DNA of 64,000 bases, from assembly GCF_013415905.1 (NCBI RefSeq), contig NZ_CP058909.1:3596001-3660000 (forward strand), in the 5' to 3' direction. The notes under the pieces are model-generated. The model was given only the letters and a program-made list of their open reading frames with translations, was not told where the DNA came from and made no database searches. The position numbers were made by a program, and so were the translations under genes. This document shows, piece after piece, positions 51,604-58,959 of the stretch. Every line of letters starts with the position of its first letter. Position 1 is the first letter of the stretch. Source of the stretch: Halosimplex pelagicum (GTDB taxonomy: Archaea; Halobacteriota; Halobacteria; Halobacteriales; Haloarculaceae).

Positions 51604-52074
51604 ATGACCGGTGGCGACGGGCGACGCGAGCGGGCCGACCGCGGTAGCCGCGGGGAGAGCGACCGCGGCGTCTCGGAGTTCGCCGGCGTCGCGATCCTGG
51701 TCGCCATCACGCTGCTCGTGACCGGCTCGGTCGGGCTGTTCGTCCTCGTCGACCCCGGTTCGGAGAACCCGGGGGCGAACGCGAACTTCTCGTTCCAGTA
51801 CCTCGATAGCGCGTCGGTCCTCATCGTCACCCACGAGCGGGGCGACAACTTCACCGCGGGCAACATCACGTTCCGGAGCAGCCGGACGGCGGTGCGGTGG
51901 AGCGCGCTCGCCAACTCGCCGGAAAACAGCACGGTCTCCCCGGGGTCGACCGTCCAGCTCAGCCGGCGCAACGCGTACGGCAGCCCGGTCTCTCCGGGCG
52001 ACCGGATCGCCGTCGTCCACGCGCCGCCCGCGGGCAACGAGACGGTCCTCGACAACTGGAACGGCACCGCCTGA
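51604..52074 (+). CDS. archaeal type IV pilin-like protein
   Basis: 156 residues. A long basic N-terminal leader (about 22 residues, many Arg and Gly) precedes DRGVSEFAGVAILVAITLLVTGSVGLFVL, the class III signal and pilin helix. A beta-rich extracellular domain follows (FQYLDSASVLIVTHERGDNF..., VQLSRRNAYGSPVSPGDRIAVVHAP). Asn-x-Ser/Thr sequons (NFSF, NITF, NSTV, NETV, NGTA) suggest N-glycosylation. It is convergent with rtcB, with a 41-base gap. Confidence 0.82.
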   Translation: MTGGDGRRERADRGSRGESDRGVSEFAGVAILVAITLLVTGSVGLFVLVDPGSENPGANANFSFQYLDSASVLIVTHERGDNFTAGNITFRSSRTAVRWSALANSPENSTVSPGSTVQLSRRNAYGSPVSPGDRIAVVHAPPAGNETVLDNWNGTA

Positions 52075-52115
52075 CCCGACCGCGGATTCAACCCTCGGAC
52101 CCGCTCTCTCGCTCT

Positions 52116-53579
52116 CTACCCCTTGATGTTGCAGACCGGGAAGGTGCGCGCGACGCGGTCGCCGATACCGAGCGCGTCCGAGACGCGGACGACCTCGTCG
52201 ACGTCCTTGTAGACGCCTGGCGCCTCCTCGGCGACCGTCGCGCCACTCTGGGCCTTGACGTAGACCTGTTGGCCCTCGCGCAGGTCGTCCTGCACGTCCC
52301 CGCCCCAGAACTCCTGTTTGGCCTGCGTCCGGCTCATCAGTCGGCCCGCGCCGTGAGCGGTCGACCCGAACGTCTCCGTCAGCGACTCCTCGCCGCCGCG
52401 CAGGACGTAACTCCCCGCGCCCATGCTTCCCGGGATCAGGATCGGCTGGCCCACGTCGCGGTAGGCCGGCGGCACCTCGGGCCGACCCGCCGGGAACGCC
52501 CGCGTCGCGCCCTTCCGGTGGACGTACACCTCGCGCTCCTCCCCGTCCTCGACCTCGTGAGTCTCCTTCTTCGCGATGTTGTGGGCCACGTCGTACAGCA
52601 GGTCCATCTCCATGGCCTCCCACGAGCGGTCGAACACCTTCTCGAAGACCTCGCGAGTGCGGTGCATGATGAGCTGGCGGTTCACCCACGCGAAGTTGAT
52701 CGCCGCGCACATCGCGCCGTAGTAGTCCTCGGCCAGCTGCGAGCCGGCGGGCGCCGCCGCCAGCTCCTTGTCGGGCAACTGCGAGAGCAGCCCGCTGTGG
52801 GCCTGTTCGATCTCGCGCAGGTAGTCGGTACACACCTGGTGGCCCAGCCCCCGAGAGCCGCAGTGGATCAGCACGACGATCTGGTCGGGTTCCAGCCCGA
52901 AGTCCGCGGCCACGTCCTCGCGGTACACGTCCGTCACGCGCTGGACTTCGAGGAAGTGGTTGCCGCTGCCGAGGCTGCCGACCTGGTTCTTCCCGCGGTC
53001 CTTGGCCTTCTGGGAGACCTTGCTCGGGTCCGAGTCCGGCCGGACGCCCTCGTCCTCGCAGTGTTCGAGGTCCTCGGGCACCGCGAAGCCTTCCTCCAGC
53101 GCCCACTCCATCCCGCGGTCGAGGATGGCCTCCACGTCGTCCATCGACCCCTCGTAGACGCCGCCGCCGCCCAGCCCCGACGGCACGTTCGCGAACAGCG
53201 CGTCGACGAGTTCCTCCTCGCGACCCCGCAGGTCGTCGTAGGTGAGGTTCGTCGTCATCATGCGGACGCCGCAGTTGATGTCGTAGCCCACCGCTCCCGG
53301 CGAGATACAGCCGTTCTCCGCGTCGATGCCGGCGACGCCGCCGACGGGGAAGCCGTAGCCCTGATGGCCGTCGGGCATGCAGACGGCGTACTTGCGGACG
53401 CCCGGCAGATGCGTCGCGTTCTTGAGCTGCTGGAGCGTCTTGTCCTCGCTGATCTCGTCTAACAGTTCCTCGCTGGCGAGGACGCGCGCGGGGACGTTCA
53501 TGTCGCCCTCCTGTGGGATCTCCCAGACGTAGTCCCTGACCTTCTCCAGGGTGATGCCGTCGGCGTCGTACGTGGTCAT
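52116..53579 (-). CDS. rtcB: RNA-splicing ligase RtcB
   Basis: 487 residues, full length and without intein. Manganese/GTP-site motifs: CMPDGHQGYGFPVGG, GYDINCGVRMM, GSLGSGNHFLEVQ, LIHCGSRGLGHQV and IPGSMGAGSYVL. STAHGAGRLMSR holds the His that takes up GMP. It joins tRNA exon ends (2',3'-cyclic phosphate to 5'-OH), using archease as activator. The archease gene is about 2.5 kb to the left of transcription start, on the same strand, beyond an insertion sequence. ATG at 53579; the in-frame extension upstream runs into the 63-bp tandem repeat and is rejected. Confidence 0.96.
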   Translation of the reverse strand: MTTYDADGITLEKVRDYVWEIPQEGDMNVPARVLASEELLDEISEDKTLQQLKNATHLPGVRKYAVCMPDGHQGYGFPVGGVAGIDAENGCISPGAVGYDINCGVRMMTTNLTYDDLRGREEELVDALFANVPSGLGGGGVYEGSMDDVEAILDRGMEWALEEGFAVPEDLEHCEDEGVRPDSDPSKVSQKAKDRGKNQVGSLGSGNHFLEVQRVTDVYREDVAADFGLEPDQIVVLIHCGSRGLGHQVCTDYLREIEQAHSGLLSQLPDKELAAAPAGSQLAEDYYGAMCAAINFAWVNRQLIMHRTREVFEKVFDRSWEAMEMDLLYDVAHNIAKKETHEVEDGEEREVYVHRKGATRAFPAGRPEVPPAYRDVGQPILIPGSMGAGSYVLRGGEESLTETFGSTAHGAGRLMSRTQAKQEFWGGDVQDDLREGQQVYVKAQSGATVAEEAPGVYKDVDEVVRVSDALGIGDRVARTFPVCNIKG

Positions 53580-53727
53580 ACCTGTGTGTGGGCCGGGCGC
53601 GCCGAAAGCGGTTTCGCTGTCGAGTGAATCGACGTTCTGTTCGATGTGCGAGTTGAGTAGTAGTTTCGGGCGAGTATGTCGTGAAACGAAAGCGACCGCC
53701 AGCGACCGCACTCGACGGGAACCGCAC

Positions 53728-53941
53728 GCGATGAAAGCCCTCGCCGCGCTCGCTAGCTGGGGTGACGACTGTACTCGGCAGAGACAACAAGCGATGAAAG
53801 CCCTCGCCGCGCTCGCTAGCTGGAGTGACGACTGTACTCGGCAGAGACAACAAGCGATGAAAGCCCTCGCCGCGCTCGCTAGCTGGAGTGACGACTGTAC
53901 TCGGCAGAGACAGCAAGCGATGAAAGCCCTCGCCGCGCTCG
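53728..53941. repeat. 63-bp tandem repeat, three full copies plus a partial fourth
   Basis: ATGAAAGCCC recurs at 53731, 53794, 53857 and 53920, exactly 63 bases apart. Units differ at only two or three positions (GGTGAC against AGTGAC; ACAACAA against ACAGCAA). Each unit holds GCTAGC and TACTCGG. The period is 21 codons, so one frame stays open throughout. The fourth unit breaks off after CGCGCTCGC and passes into the hairpin cluster. The shared GTGAAAGCCC/ATGAAAGCCC core also appears in the arm of the palindrome at 31.8 kb. Confidence 0.9.
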
Positions 53942-53947
53942 CGGTCG

Positions 53948-54147
53948 CTGAGCGGGATATCCGCGCTCTCGGCACCGCCCGCGCGGATAGTGCCCGCTCA
54001 GGCGACTATCGGCGCGAGCGCGCCTCGCCCTTTCAGTCCGCCAGGACCGCACAGCGACCGCAGACAGCCACGAGCCTCCCCAGCCGATTCGCGACACACG
54101 AGTCGCGAATCCCTCGCGCGATGTCGTCGCGGCACGGAGGCCGCGAC
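53948..54147. repeat. cluster of three hairpins
   Basis: Hairpin 1: arms 53948-53966 and 53981-54001 (CTGAGCGGG with CCCGCTCAG, TATCCGCGC with GCGCGGATA, small internal bulge). Hairpin 2: GATTCGCGAC (54086-54095) and GTCGCGAATC (54102-54111), perfect ten-base stem, six-base loop. Hairpin 3: GTCGCGGC (54126-54133) and GCCGCGAC (54140-54147), perfect eight-base stem, six-base loop. They follow directly on the tandem repeat and stop 12 bases before the insertion-sequence target site. Confidence 0.75.
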
Positions 54148-54159
54148 AGCGCGCGCCGA

Positions 54160-54167
54160 CCGCACCG
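54160..54167. repeat. left 8-bp target-site duplication of the insertion sequence
   Basis: CCGCACCG, identical to 54864-54871. An 8-bp duplication is the size made by IS6-family transposases, and its perfection suggests a recent insertion. Confidence 0.9.
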
Positions 54168-54863
54168 GGTAGTGTTTAGTTAGCAGCATTGTGCCAGCGA
54201 GCGAAACTCTGCAACCAATTTTCAGCTGTTTTCGGTTCAACGTGGCTGAAGCAGTTTGAAAATGAGGAGGTTCGGCGCTTGAGCTCTCGAAAGATCCGTT
54301 CGACAGCGTTCCGATTTCCGTGGCGACGCATCTGAAATCGGAGTCCAGCTCGTTGCAGTGCGGTTTGGAGGTGTTGAGCCCCATCAACGAGAAAGACCGC
54401 AGTTTCGACATCGTGTTTTTGACGCAGTTCGCGCAGGAAGATCTCGGTCAGAGCGGTCGTCGTCGTTGAAAAGAGGCGGACGTGAAGCAGTTCATTCGTC
54501 GCTGGATCAGCGGCGGCGTACAGCCAGAACTGCTGATCGTTGATCCGAATCACCGTCTCGTCAAGCGCGACTTGATTCGGAGATCGACCAGATTCGGGCT
54601 GTAGATCGGCTTTCTGCACCCAATCGTGGACTGCCTTCCGACTGCGTTGGACACCCAGACAGTCGAGCAATTCGACGGTATTCGACAGCGACAGTCCCGC
54701 AACGTGCGATTGAATACCGAGCGCCATCGCCGGCTCGGGTGTCCGCTCGCGCTCCACAAAATCCAAATCTATCCAGTCTCTATGACCGGTGAGGCGGGCG
54801 ATTTCTGGCATAGGCACCAAGAAATCACACCGCCTCACCTTTCACGCTTAACTAAACACGACC
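54168..54863 (-). mobile_element. intact 696-bp IS6-family insertion sequence
   Basis: Ends GGTAGTGTTTAGTTAGCAG (left) and, read inward from the right, GGTCGTGTTTAGTTAAGCG: terminal inverted repeats with about 16 of 19 matches. A perfect 8-bp direct repeat flanks the element. The single gene fills almost the whole length. GC content and codon use are visibly lower than in the surrounding chromosome. It is inserted between the rtcB upstream hairpins and the DoxX gene. Confidence 0.93.
54176..54811 (-). CDS. IS6-family DDE transposase
   Basis: 211 residues. MPEIARLTGHRDWIDLDFVERERTPEPAMALGIQSHVAGLSLSNTVELLDCLGV is the N-terminal region of haloarchaeal IS6-type enzymes. The DDE catalytic residues are in VALDETVIRIND (first Asp), FLVDGAQHLQTAL (second Asp) and NAVERIFRELKRRT (Glu). 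No frameshift or missing residue is visible, so it is probably active. The stop codon overlaps the left terminal repeat. Confidence 0.95.
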   Translation of the reverse strand: MPEIARLTGHRDWIDLDFVERERTPEPAMALGIQSHVAGLSLSNTVELLDCLGVQRSRKAVHDWVQKADLQPESGRSPNQVALDETVIRINDQQFWLYAAADPATNELLHVRLFSTTTTALTEIFLRELRQKHDVETAVFLVDGAQHLQTALQRAGLRFQMRRHGNRNAVERIFRELKRRTSSFSNCFSHVEPKTAENWLQSFARWHNAAN

Positions 54864-54871
54864 CCGCACCG
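54864..54871. repeat. right 8-bp target-site duplication
   Basis: CCGCACCG, exact copy of 54160-54167. Confidence 0.9.
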
Positions 54872-54908
54872 CTACCTAAACTACTTGTTCCGAACACTCC
54901 ACAGCGAC

Positions 54909-56000
54909 TCAATCAGCCGTCGGAACGGCGTCGCGCTCGCGCTCGCGGTCCTCGGAGGCGCTCAGCCAGGCGTCGAGCGAGAGGGGGCCGCCGCCGAGCG
55001 TGAAGATGGCCGAGATCATGCCGAACAGCGTGATGTGGGCGAGCACGGGGTCGTCGGGCAGACCGAACAGGGTCATGACGAGCATGGTGAACGCGACGGC
55101 GGCGGCGCCACGGGTGTAGTAGCCGACGACCAGCAACAGGCCGACGCCGATCTCGGTGAGGCCGGCGCCGAGCACCCACAGGCCGGGGTCGACGGGCACG
55201 ACGCTGGTCAGGTCGTACCTGTAGACCACCTGGACTGCGCGGGAGGGGTTGGCGAGCTTCTCGACGAGCCCGAGGTAGGCGAACGCGAGGCCGACACCCA
55301 CTCTGAGAACGGTCGCGACGTAGCGCTCGTAGGGGCCGTTCAGCCGGGCGAAGCGCTCCGCGACGCCGCCGACGGGGTCGATCCGGCCGTAGTAGGTCCC
55401 GGCGGTGCCCGCGACCACGCTCAGCATGTGGTCGGCGCTGGGCCGTCCGCCGCCGACGAGAGCGATGGCGACGAACCCGGGGACGTACTCGATCGCCAGG
55501 ACGAGTTCGGGGTTGAACGCGAAGGCGCCGAGATACGTCAGGAGGCCGGCGACGGCGACCGCCCGCGTCCCCAGCCCGAACAGGAGGAGGAAGCCGATCC
55601 CGACCTGAAGCAGTCGAGCCTGGACCTCGAGGGCCGGGCTGAAGAGATAGCCTGTGAACCCGGCGCCGACGAGCGGCAGACCGAGACTCAGCCGCAGCAT
55701 CCACGGGACGTACTCCCGGTAGGATGCGAGCGCGGTCCGCAGCGCCTCGATGTCGGGGACCGTCGGCCGCACGAAGAACAGCGCCGTCAGGAGTCCGACC
55801 ACGCCGACCGTTCCGCCCGCGACGAGCGCGAGGTTCAGCGGCTCGGAGAGCACCTCGACGGCGAACTCGACCGCGTCCCGCGTCGCCGTCGGCGCGTCGG
55901 TGACGTAGTCGACGTGCGCGCTCGCTCGACCGACGAACGCAGCGAGCGCGGACCCGACCAGAAGCAGACTCAGACCCGGCCTGACACCCGGTTTGCGCAT
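54909..56000 (-). CDS. DoxX-family multi-helix membrane protein
   Basis: 363 residues. An N-terminal signal-like helix (ending VGRASAHVDYVTD) is followed by about eight membrane helices. The C-terminal third is a DoxX-like four-helix unit: RVGVGLAFAYLGLVEKLANPSRA, LWVLGAGLTEIGVGLLLVVGYYTRGAAAVAFTMLVM. Extracytoplasmic HVDYVTD after the signal helix is distinctive. DoxX proteins have been linked to thiol or quinone redox in membranes; nothing specific can be read here. The coding end lies 38 bases from the insertion target site, so the gene is intact. Confidence 0.83.
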   Translation of the reverse strand: MRKPGVRPGLSLLLVGSALAAFVGRASAHVDYVTDAPTATRDAVEFAVEVLSEPLNLALVAGGTVGVVGLLTALFFVRPTVPDIEALRTALASYREYVPWMLRLSLGLPLVGAGFTGYLFSPALEVQARLLQVGIGFLLLFGLGTRAVAVAGLLTYLGAFAFNPELVLAIEYVPGFVAIALVGGGRPSADHMLSVVAGTAGTYYGRIDPVGGVAERFARLNGPYERYVATVLRVGVGLAFAYLGLVEKLANPSRAVQVVYRYDLTSVVPVDPGLWVLGAGLTEIGVGLLLVVGYYTRGAAAVAFTMLVMTLFGLPDDPVLAHITLFGMISAIFTLGGGPLSLDAWLSASEDRERERDAVPTAD

Positions 56001-56070
56001 GCCCGACGGTTGGTATCGGTCGGGGATAAATGGCATCTTCTCGTTCCCGGACGGCCCGAGAGCGCGCGAC

Positions 56071-56499
56071 TCACACGTCGAAGACGACGTAGGCGTGCCA
56101 ACCGTCGGCCGTCTCCGAGAGGTCCATCTCGGAGTAGGTGACCGCCTTCAGGTCCCGCGCCTCGACGCTGTCGAGGGGAATTCCGCGGGCGGACCCCGAG
56201 AGGGTCCACTCGCCGCTTCCGTCGTCGGACTGCGGGGCGGATACCGCGGCCTCGTTGTCGACCGGGAGGACGCCGCGCACGTCGCGCTCGTAGATGAGCT
56301 CGTCGAGGTAGTCGAACAGCAGCGGTTCGCGCCCCTCGGCGGCGACGGACAGCTCGAAGCGCTCGCCGCCCTCGGCCGGGATCTCGTCGCACATGGCCGC
56401 GGCCATGCCGTCGGCGACGGCGCCGAAGACGGTGTCGAGCGACTCGCCGGTGGCCTCGACGGCCACGTCGGCGGTGTGCTCGCGCAGCGCGAAGCTCAC
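56071..56499 (-). CDS. archease (RtcB activator)
   Basis: 142 residues from a GTG. It begins FALREHTADVAVEATGESLDTVFGAVADGM with the His and Asp of the metal site. LLFDYLDELIYERDV is characteristic, and the C-terminus DLKAVTYSEMDL...WHAYVVFDV closes the fold. Archease speeds guanylylation and turnover of RtcB and broadens its nucleotide use. It overlaps the DUF502 gene by four bases (GTGA) and is translated from its transcript. RtcB lies on the same strand 2.5 kb further downstream. Confidence 0.93.
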   Translation of the reverse strand: MSFALREHTADVAVEATGESLDTVFGAVADGMAAAMCDEIPAEGGERFELSVAAEGREPLLFDYLDELIYERDVRGVLPVDNEAAVSAPQSDDGSGEWTLSGSARGIPLDSVEARDLKAVTYSEMDLSETADGWHAYVVFDV

Positions 56500-57545
56500 G
56501 CGTCACCACCCGCGGGGTCGCCGACGGCCGGGTCGCCGTCGTCCGCCGTCTCGTCGGCCGGCGGCTCGTCGTCCGGTGCCCCGTCGGCCGCTTCGGGGTC
56601 GCCCGCGGTCTCGGCCGCTTCGCCGCTCTGTTCGAGCATGTAGTGGCGGACGGCCTCCTCGTCGTCGACCTCGGACTCGTCGATGTCGGGGTGGATCGCG
56701 GCGAACTCCCGGCGGGCCTGCGCCCGGAGGTCGTCGGCCGCGTCGCCGGTCATGTCGCTCAGGTCGTCGACGGTGCGGGTGCCCCACGCGCTCAGGTCGT
56801 CGACGCCGTCGCGGGCCTGCTGGCGGATCGTCGCCAGGTCGACCAGTTCCTCGGGCGGGTCGTCGTCGCCCCGCTCGCCGGTCGCGACGCCGCTGGTGAC
56901 GATCGAGCGGATGCCTTCCTCCACCGTGAGGTCCACGTCGTACACCCGATCGGAAGAGACGTGGACGACGTACCCGCCCATCACGGGATTCGGGGCCAGC
57001 GGCATGAACAGCGTCGTCACGTCGTCGTGGCCGGTGGTCTCGCCGATGGTCGGCGGCGACTCGGCGGTGACGAAGGCGATGGAGTACGACCCCTCGCGGG
57101 GGAACTCGACGAGTTTCACCTCGCGGAAGCTCTCGGCGTCGTTCGACATGAGGAGCTCGGTCATCTCGTTGAAGCTCGTGTAGAGGGAGCCGATGCCCGG
57201 GATACGGGCCATCAGCGTGTCGAACACGCGCTCGAAGCCGTTGCCCGACCGGGCTTCCGCGACGAGCCCGATGACGAATATCAGCGTGACGAACGTCAGG
57301 ACCGCGAGCAGTTCCATCACGAGCGGCGAGAGGTCCGAGCCGATCCCGTAGGTCTCGCTGAGGAAGGCGACGACCGGGCTGATCGCCTGGAGGATGAAGT
57401 TGACGACGAACGCGAGGATCATCACCGTGATCAGGATGGGGATGGTCAGCGCCGCGCCGGTGATGAACACCTGCCGGACCGTCTCCGAGAACGTCGTCCC
57501 CGACCCGCCGACGTCGGGGGCCAGCCCGGACGAGAGCAACACCAT
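56496..57545 (-). CDS. DUF502 family membrane protein
   Basis: 349 residues. Two membrane helices (about 27-57, ITGAALTIPILITVMILAFVVNFIL; and 72-98, LSPLVMELLAVLTFVTLIFVIGLVA) and the family region RIPGIGSLYTSFNEMTELLMSNDAESFREVKLVEFPREGSYSIAFVT are clear. TTLFMPLAPNPVMGGYVVHV follows. A long acidic disordered C-terminus (about 235-349) ends the protein. DUF502 proteins have no assigned function. First gene of a two-gene unit with archease. Confidence 0.9.
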   Translation of the reverse strand: MVLLSSGLAPDVGGSGTTFSETVRQVFITGAALTIPILITVMILAFVVNFILQAISPVVAFLSETYGIGSDLSPLVMELLAVLTFVTLIFVIGLVAEARSGNGFERVFDTLMARIPGIGSLYTSFNEMTELLMSNDAESFREVKLVEFPREGSYSIAFVTAESPPTIGETTGHDDVTTLFMPLAPNPVMGGYVVHVSSDRVYDVDLTVEEGIRSIVTSGVATGERGDDDPPEELVDLATIRQQARDGVDDLSAWGTRTVDDLSDMTGDAADDLRAQARREFAAIHPDIDESEVDDEEAVRHYMLEQSGEAAETAGDPEAADGAPDDEPPADETADDGDPAVGDPAGGDA

Positions 57546-57617
57546 ACTTCCAACTGCGTGGGATCTACCGAAAGGTTTGCGGCCGCAGACTGCCCGACGC
57601 CCGCGTCGACGCCGATG

Positions 57618-57627
57618 GAATTATAGT
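57618..57627 (+). promoter_or_regulatory. TATA box of the RimI-like acetyltransferase gene
   Basis: GAATTATAGT is centred about 29 bases before the GTG at 57652, supporting that GTG as a leaderless start. Confidence 0.6.
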
Positions 57628-57651
57628 GGCTTACCCGCTACACCCCGGTTA

Positions 57652-58137
57652 GTGAGCGTCAACGTCGAGCGACGGGTCGTCGACCCGGGAGACGCCGACC
57701 ACGTCGAGCAGGCCTGGCAACTCAAAGAGCGCATCCGCTCCCGGGACGGTGTGCTCCGCCAGCGCCGCGGGTTCTTCGAGAACGCCTACGAGCGCTCGAC
57801 CGTCTACCTGTTCGTCGACCGCGCCGACCGCGACGCGATGGTCGGCTTCGCCGCGGTCCGCCGCGACGGCTACATCCTCTTTCTCGCCGTCGACTCCGAG
57901 TACCAGGGGGAGGGCTTCGGCGAGGCGCTGGTCGCCCGCGTCGCCGAGGACTACAGCTCCGTGACCTGCCACGCCCGGACGACCAACCGCGACGCCCTCC
58001 ACTTCTACCAGCACATCGGCTTCTCCATCGAACGCCGCATCGACAACTACTACGAGGACGGCGGCGACGCCTACTACCTCAAACTCGGCGAGGAGGAAGG
58101 GCTGGCCGACCGCCTCTCGAAACTGCTCGGCGGGTAG
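57652..58137 (+). CDS. RimI-like GNAT acetyltransferase
   Basis: 161 residues from GTG 57652. The acetyl-CoA motif is LFLAVDSEYQGEGFGEALVARVAEDY (Q-x-G-x-G reads QGEGFG). The C-terminal part is CHARTTNRDALHFYQHIGFSIERRIDNYYEDGGDAYYLKL. The NYYEDGGDAYYL ending is typical of RimI/Ard1-type N-terminal acetyltransferases, so protein N-termini are likely substrates. It is a single gene with its own promoter. Confidence 0.9.
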   Translation: MSVNVERRVVDPGDADHVEQAWQLKERIRSRDGVLRQRRGFFENAYERSTVYLFVDRADRDAMVGFAAVRRDGYILFLAVDSEYQGEGFGEALVARVAEDYSSVTCHARTTNRDALHFYQHIGFSIERRIDNYYEDGGDAYYLKLGEEEGLADRLSKLLGG

Positions 58138-58171
58138 CCGGCCGCGGTCGGGCCCGGGTACGGACGCCGTG

Positions 58172-58858
58172 TCAGACGAGGACGAACGTGACGAGCAGTC
58201 CCGCGGCCGTCGCGAACGCGACCGACGGGCCGCCGCTGTCGTAGGCGTCCGGCATGATCTCGACTGCGAGCGACGCGAGCACGGCCCCGCCGCCGGTAGC
58301 CCGGACGAGCGCCAGAATCGTCTCGCCGACGCCGGCGAACGCGACGTATCCGACCACGACCGCGCCCGCAAGTCCTCCGGCCGTCGCCGTCCAGAGAACG
58401 AGCGTCCTGACCGGTGACCGACCGGATTCGGACATCTCGTCCGCGCCGGCGATCGCCTCGGGGAGGTTGTTCGCGGCGACGCCGACGAGGATCGCCAGCG
58501 GTTCGCCCGCCGGGCCGCCGACGAGGGCGACGCCGAGCGTGACGTTCTCGGCCAGGCCGTCGAAGACGACCGCCGCGAGGAGCGCCCGCCCGTCGGCACC
58601 GCCGGTCCCGACGCGGTACTTGACCGCGACGTACAGGCCGGTCCCGGCGAACAGGGCGAGCGCCGTGCGGACTGGTCCCGCGGTTCGGAAGGCCGGTTCG
58701 AACAGTTCGAACGCGAGGCCGGTGAGGAGCGACCCGCTCGCGAAGGCGAGCAGCGCGCCGACCCAGCGGCCGGGCGGCGGTCGATAGATCCCGACCGCGG
58801 CGCCGGCGACCAGCGGGAGCGCGGTCCCGATCCCGAACAGGAGGGCCTGGAGGACCAT
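58172..58858 (-). CDS. ZIP-like metal transporter family protein
   Basis: 228 residues with about seven helices. Metal-site elements of the ZIP family appear in helix 4, FDGLAENVTLGVAL, and helix 5, NNLPEAIAGADEM. These are the counterparts of the usual HxxPEG-type motifs, with Asp/Glu/Asn replacing the first His. A cytoplasmic His-rich loop is absent. The assignment is by pattern; zinc, iron or manganese are possible ions. The shortened start MVLQALLFG (58858) is preferred over an extension without membrane character. Confidence 0.72.
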   Translation of the reverse strand: MVLQALLFGIGTALPLVAGAAVGIYRPPPGRWVGALLAFASGSLLTGLAFELFEPAFRTAGPVRTALALFAGTGLYVAVKYRVGTGGADGRALLAAVVFDGLAENVTLGVALVGGPAGEPLAILVGVAANNLPEAIAGADEMSESGRSPVRTLVLWTATAGGLAGAVVVGYVAFAGVGETILALVRATGGGAVLASLAVEIMPDAYDSGGPSVAFATAAGLLVTFVLV

Positions 58859-58959
58859 CCGTCGGATCGCCGTTCGGCTCCGCGGCGGAAAACGGGCCGG
58901 CCGGGACACGCAGTCGGTGAGCGAAACCGCTTTCACGCCCGGTCCGAAACCGGGTAGCC

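Larger units (their letters stand above)
53580..54159. other. 580-base non-coding spacer upstream of rtcB
   Basis: It contains the rtcB promoter at the left (T-rich CGCTTTCGG about 29 bases before the ATG), a 63-bp tandem repeat in the middle, and three strong hairpins at the right, ending at the insertion sequence. A 210-codon frame runs through it on the plus strand, but it is created by the in-phase tandem repeat and overlaps the rtcB start, so it is not called as a gene. Confidence 0.6.

Noticed and set aside
53728..53941. CRISPR array
   Set aside because: The units are contiguous and nearly identical over their whole length; there are no unique spacers and no cas genes.
53551..54183. 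210-codon plus-strand gene containing 21-residue repeats
   Set aside because: The frame exists because the 63-bp repeat is a multiple of three; it overlaps the rtcB start and continues through hairpins into the insertion sequence.
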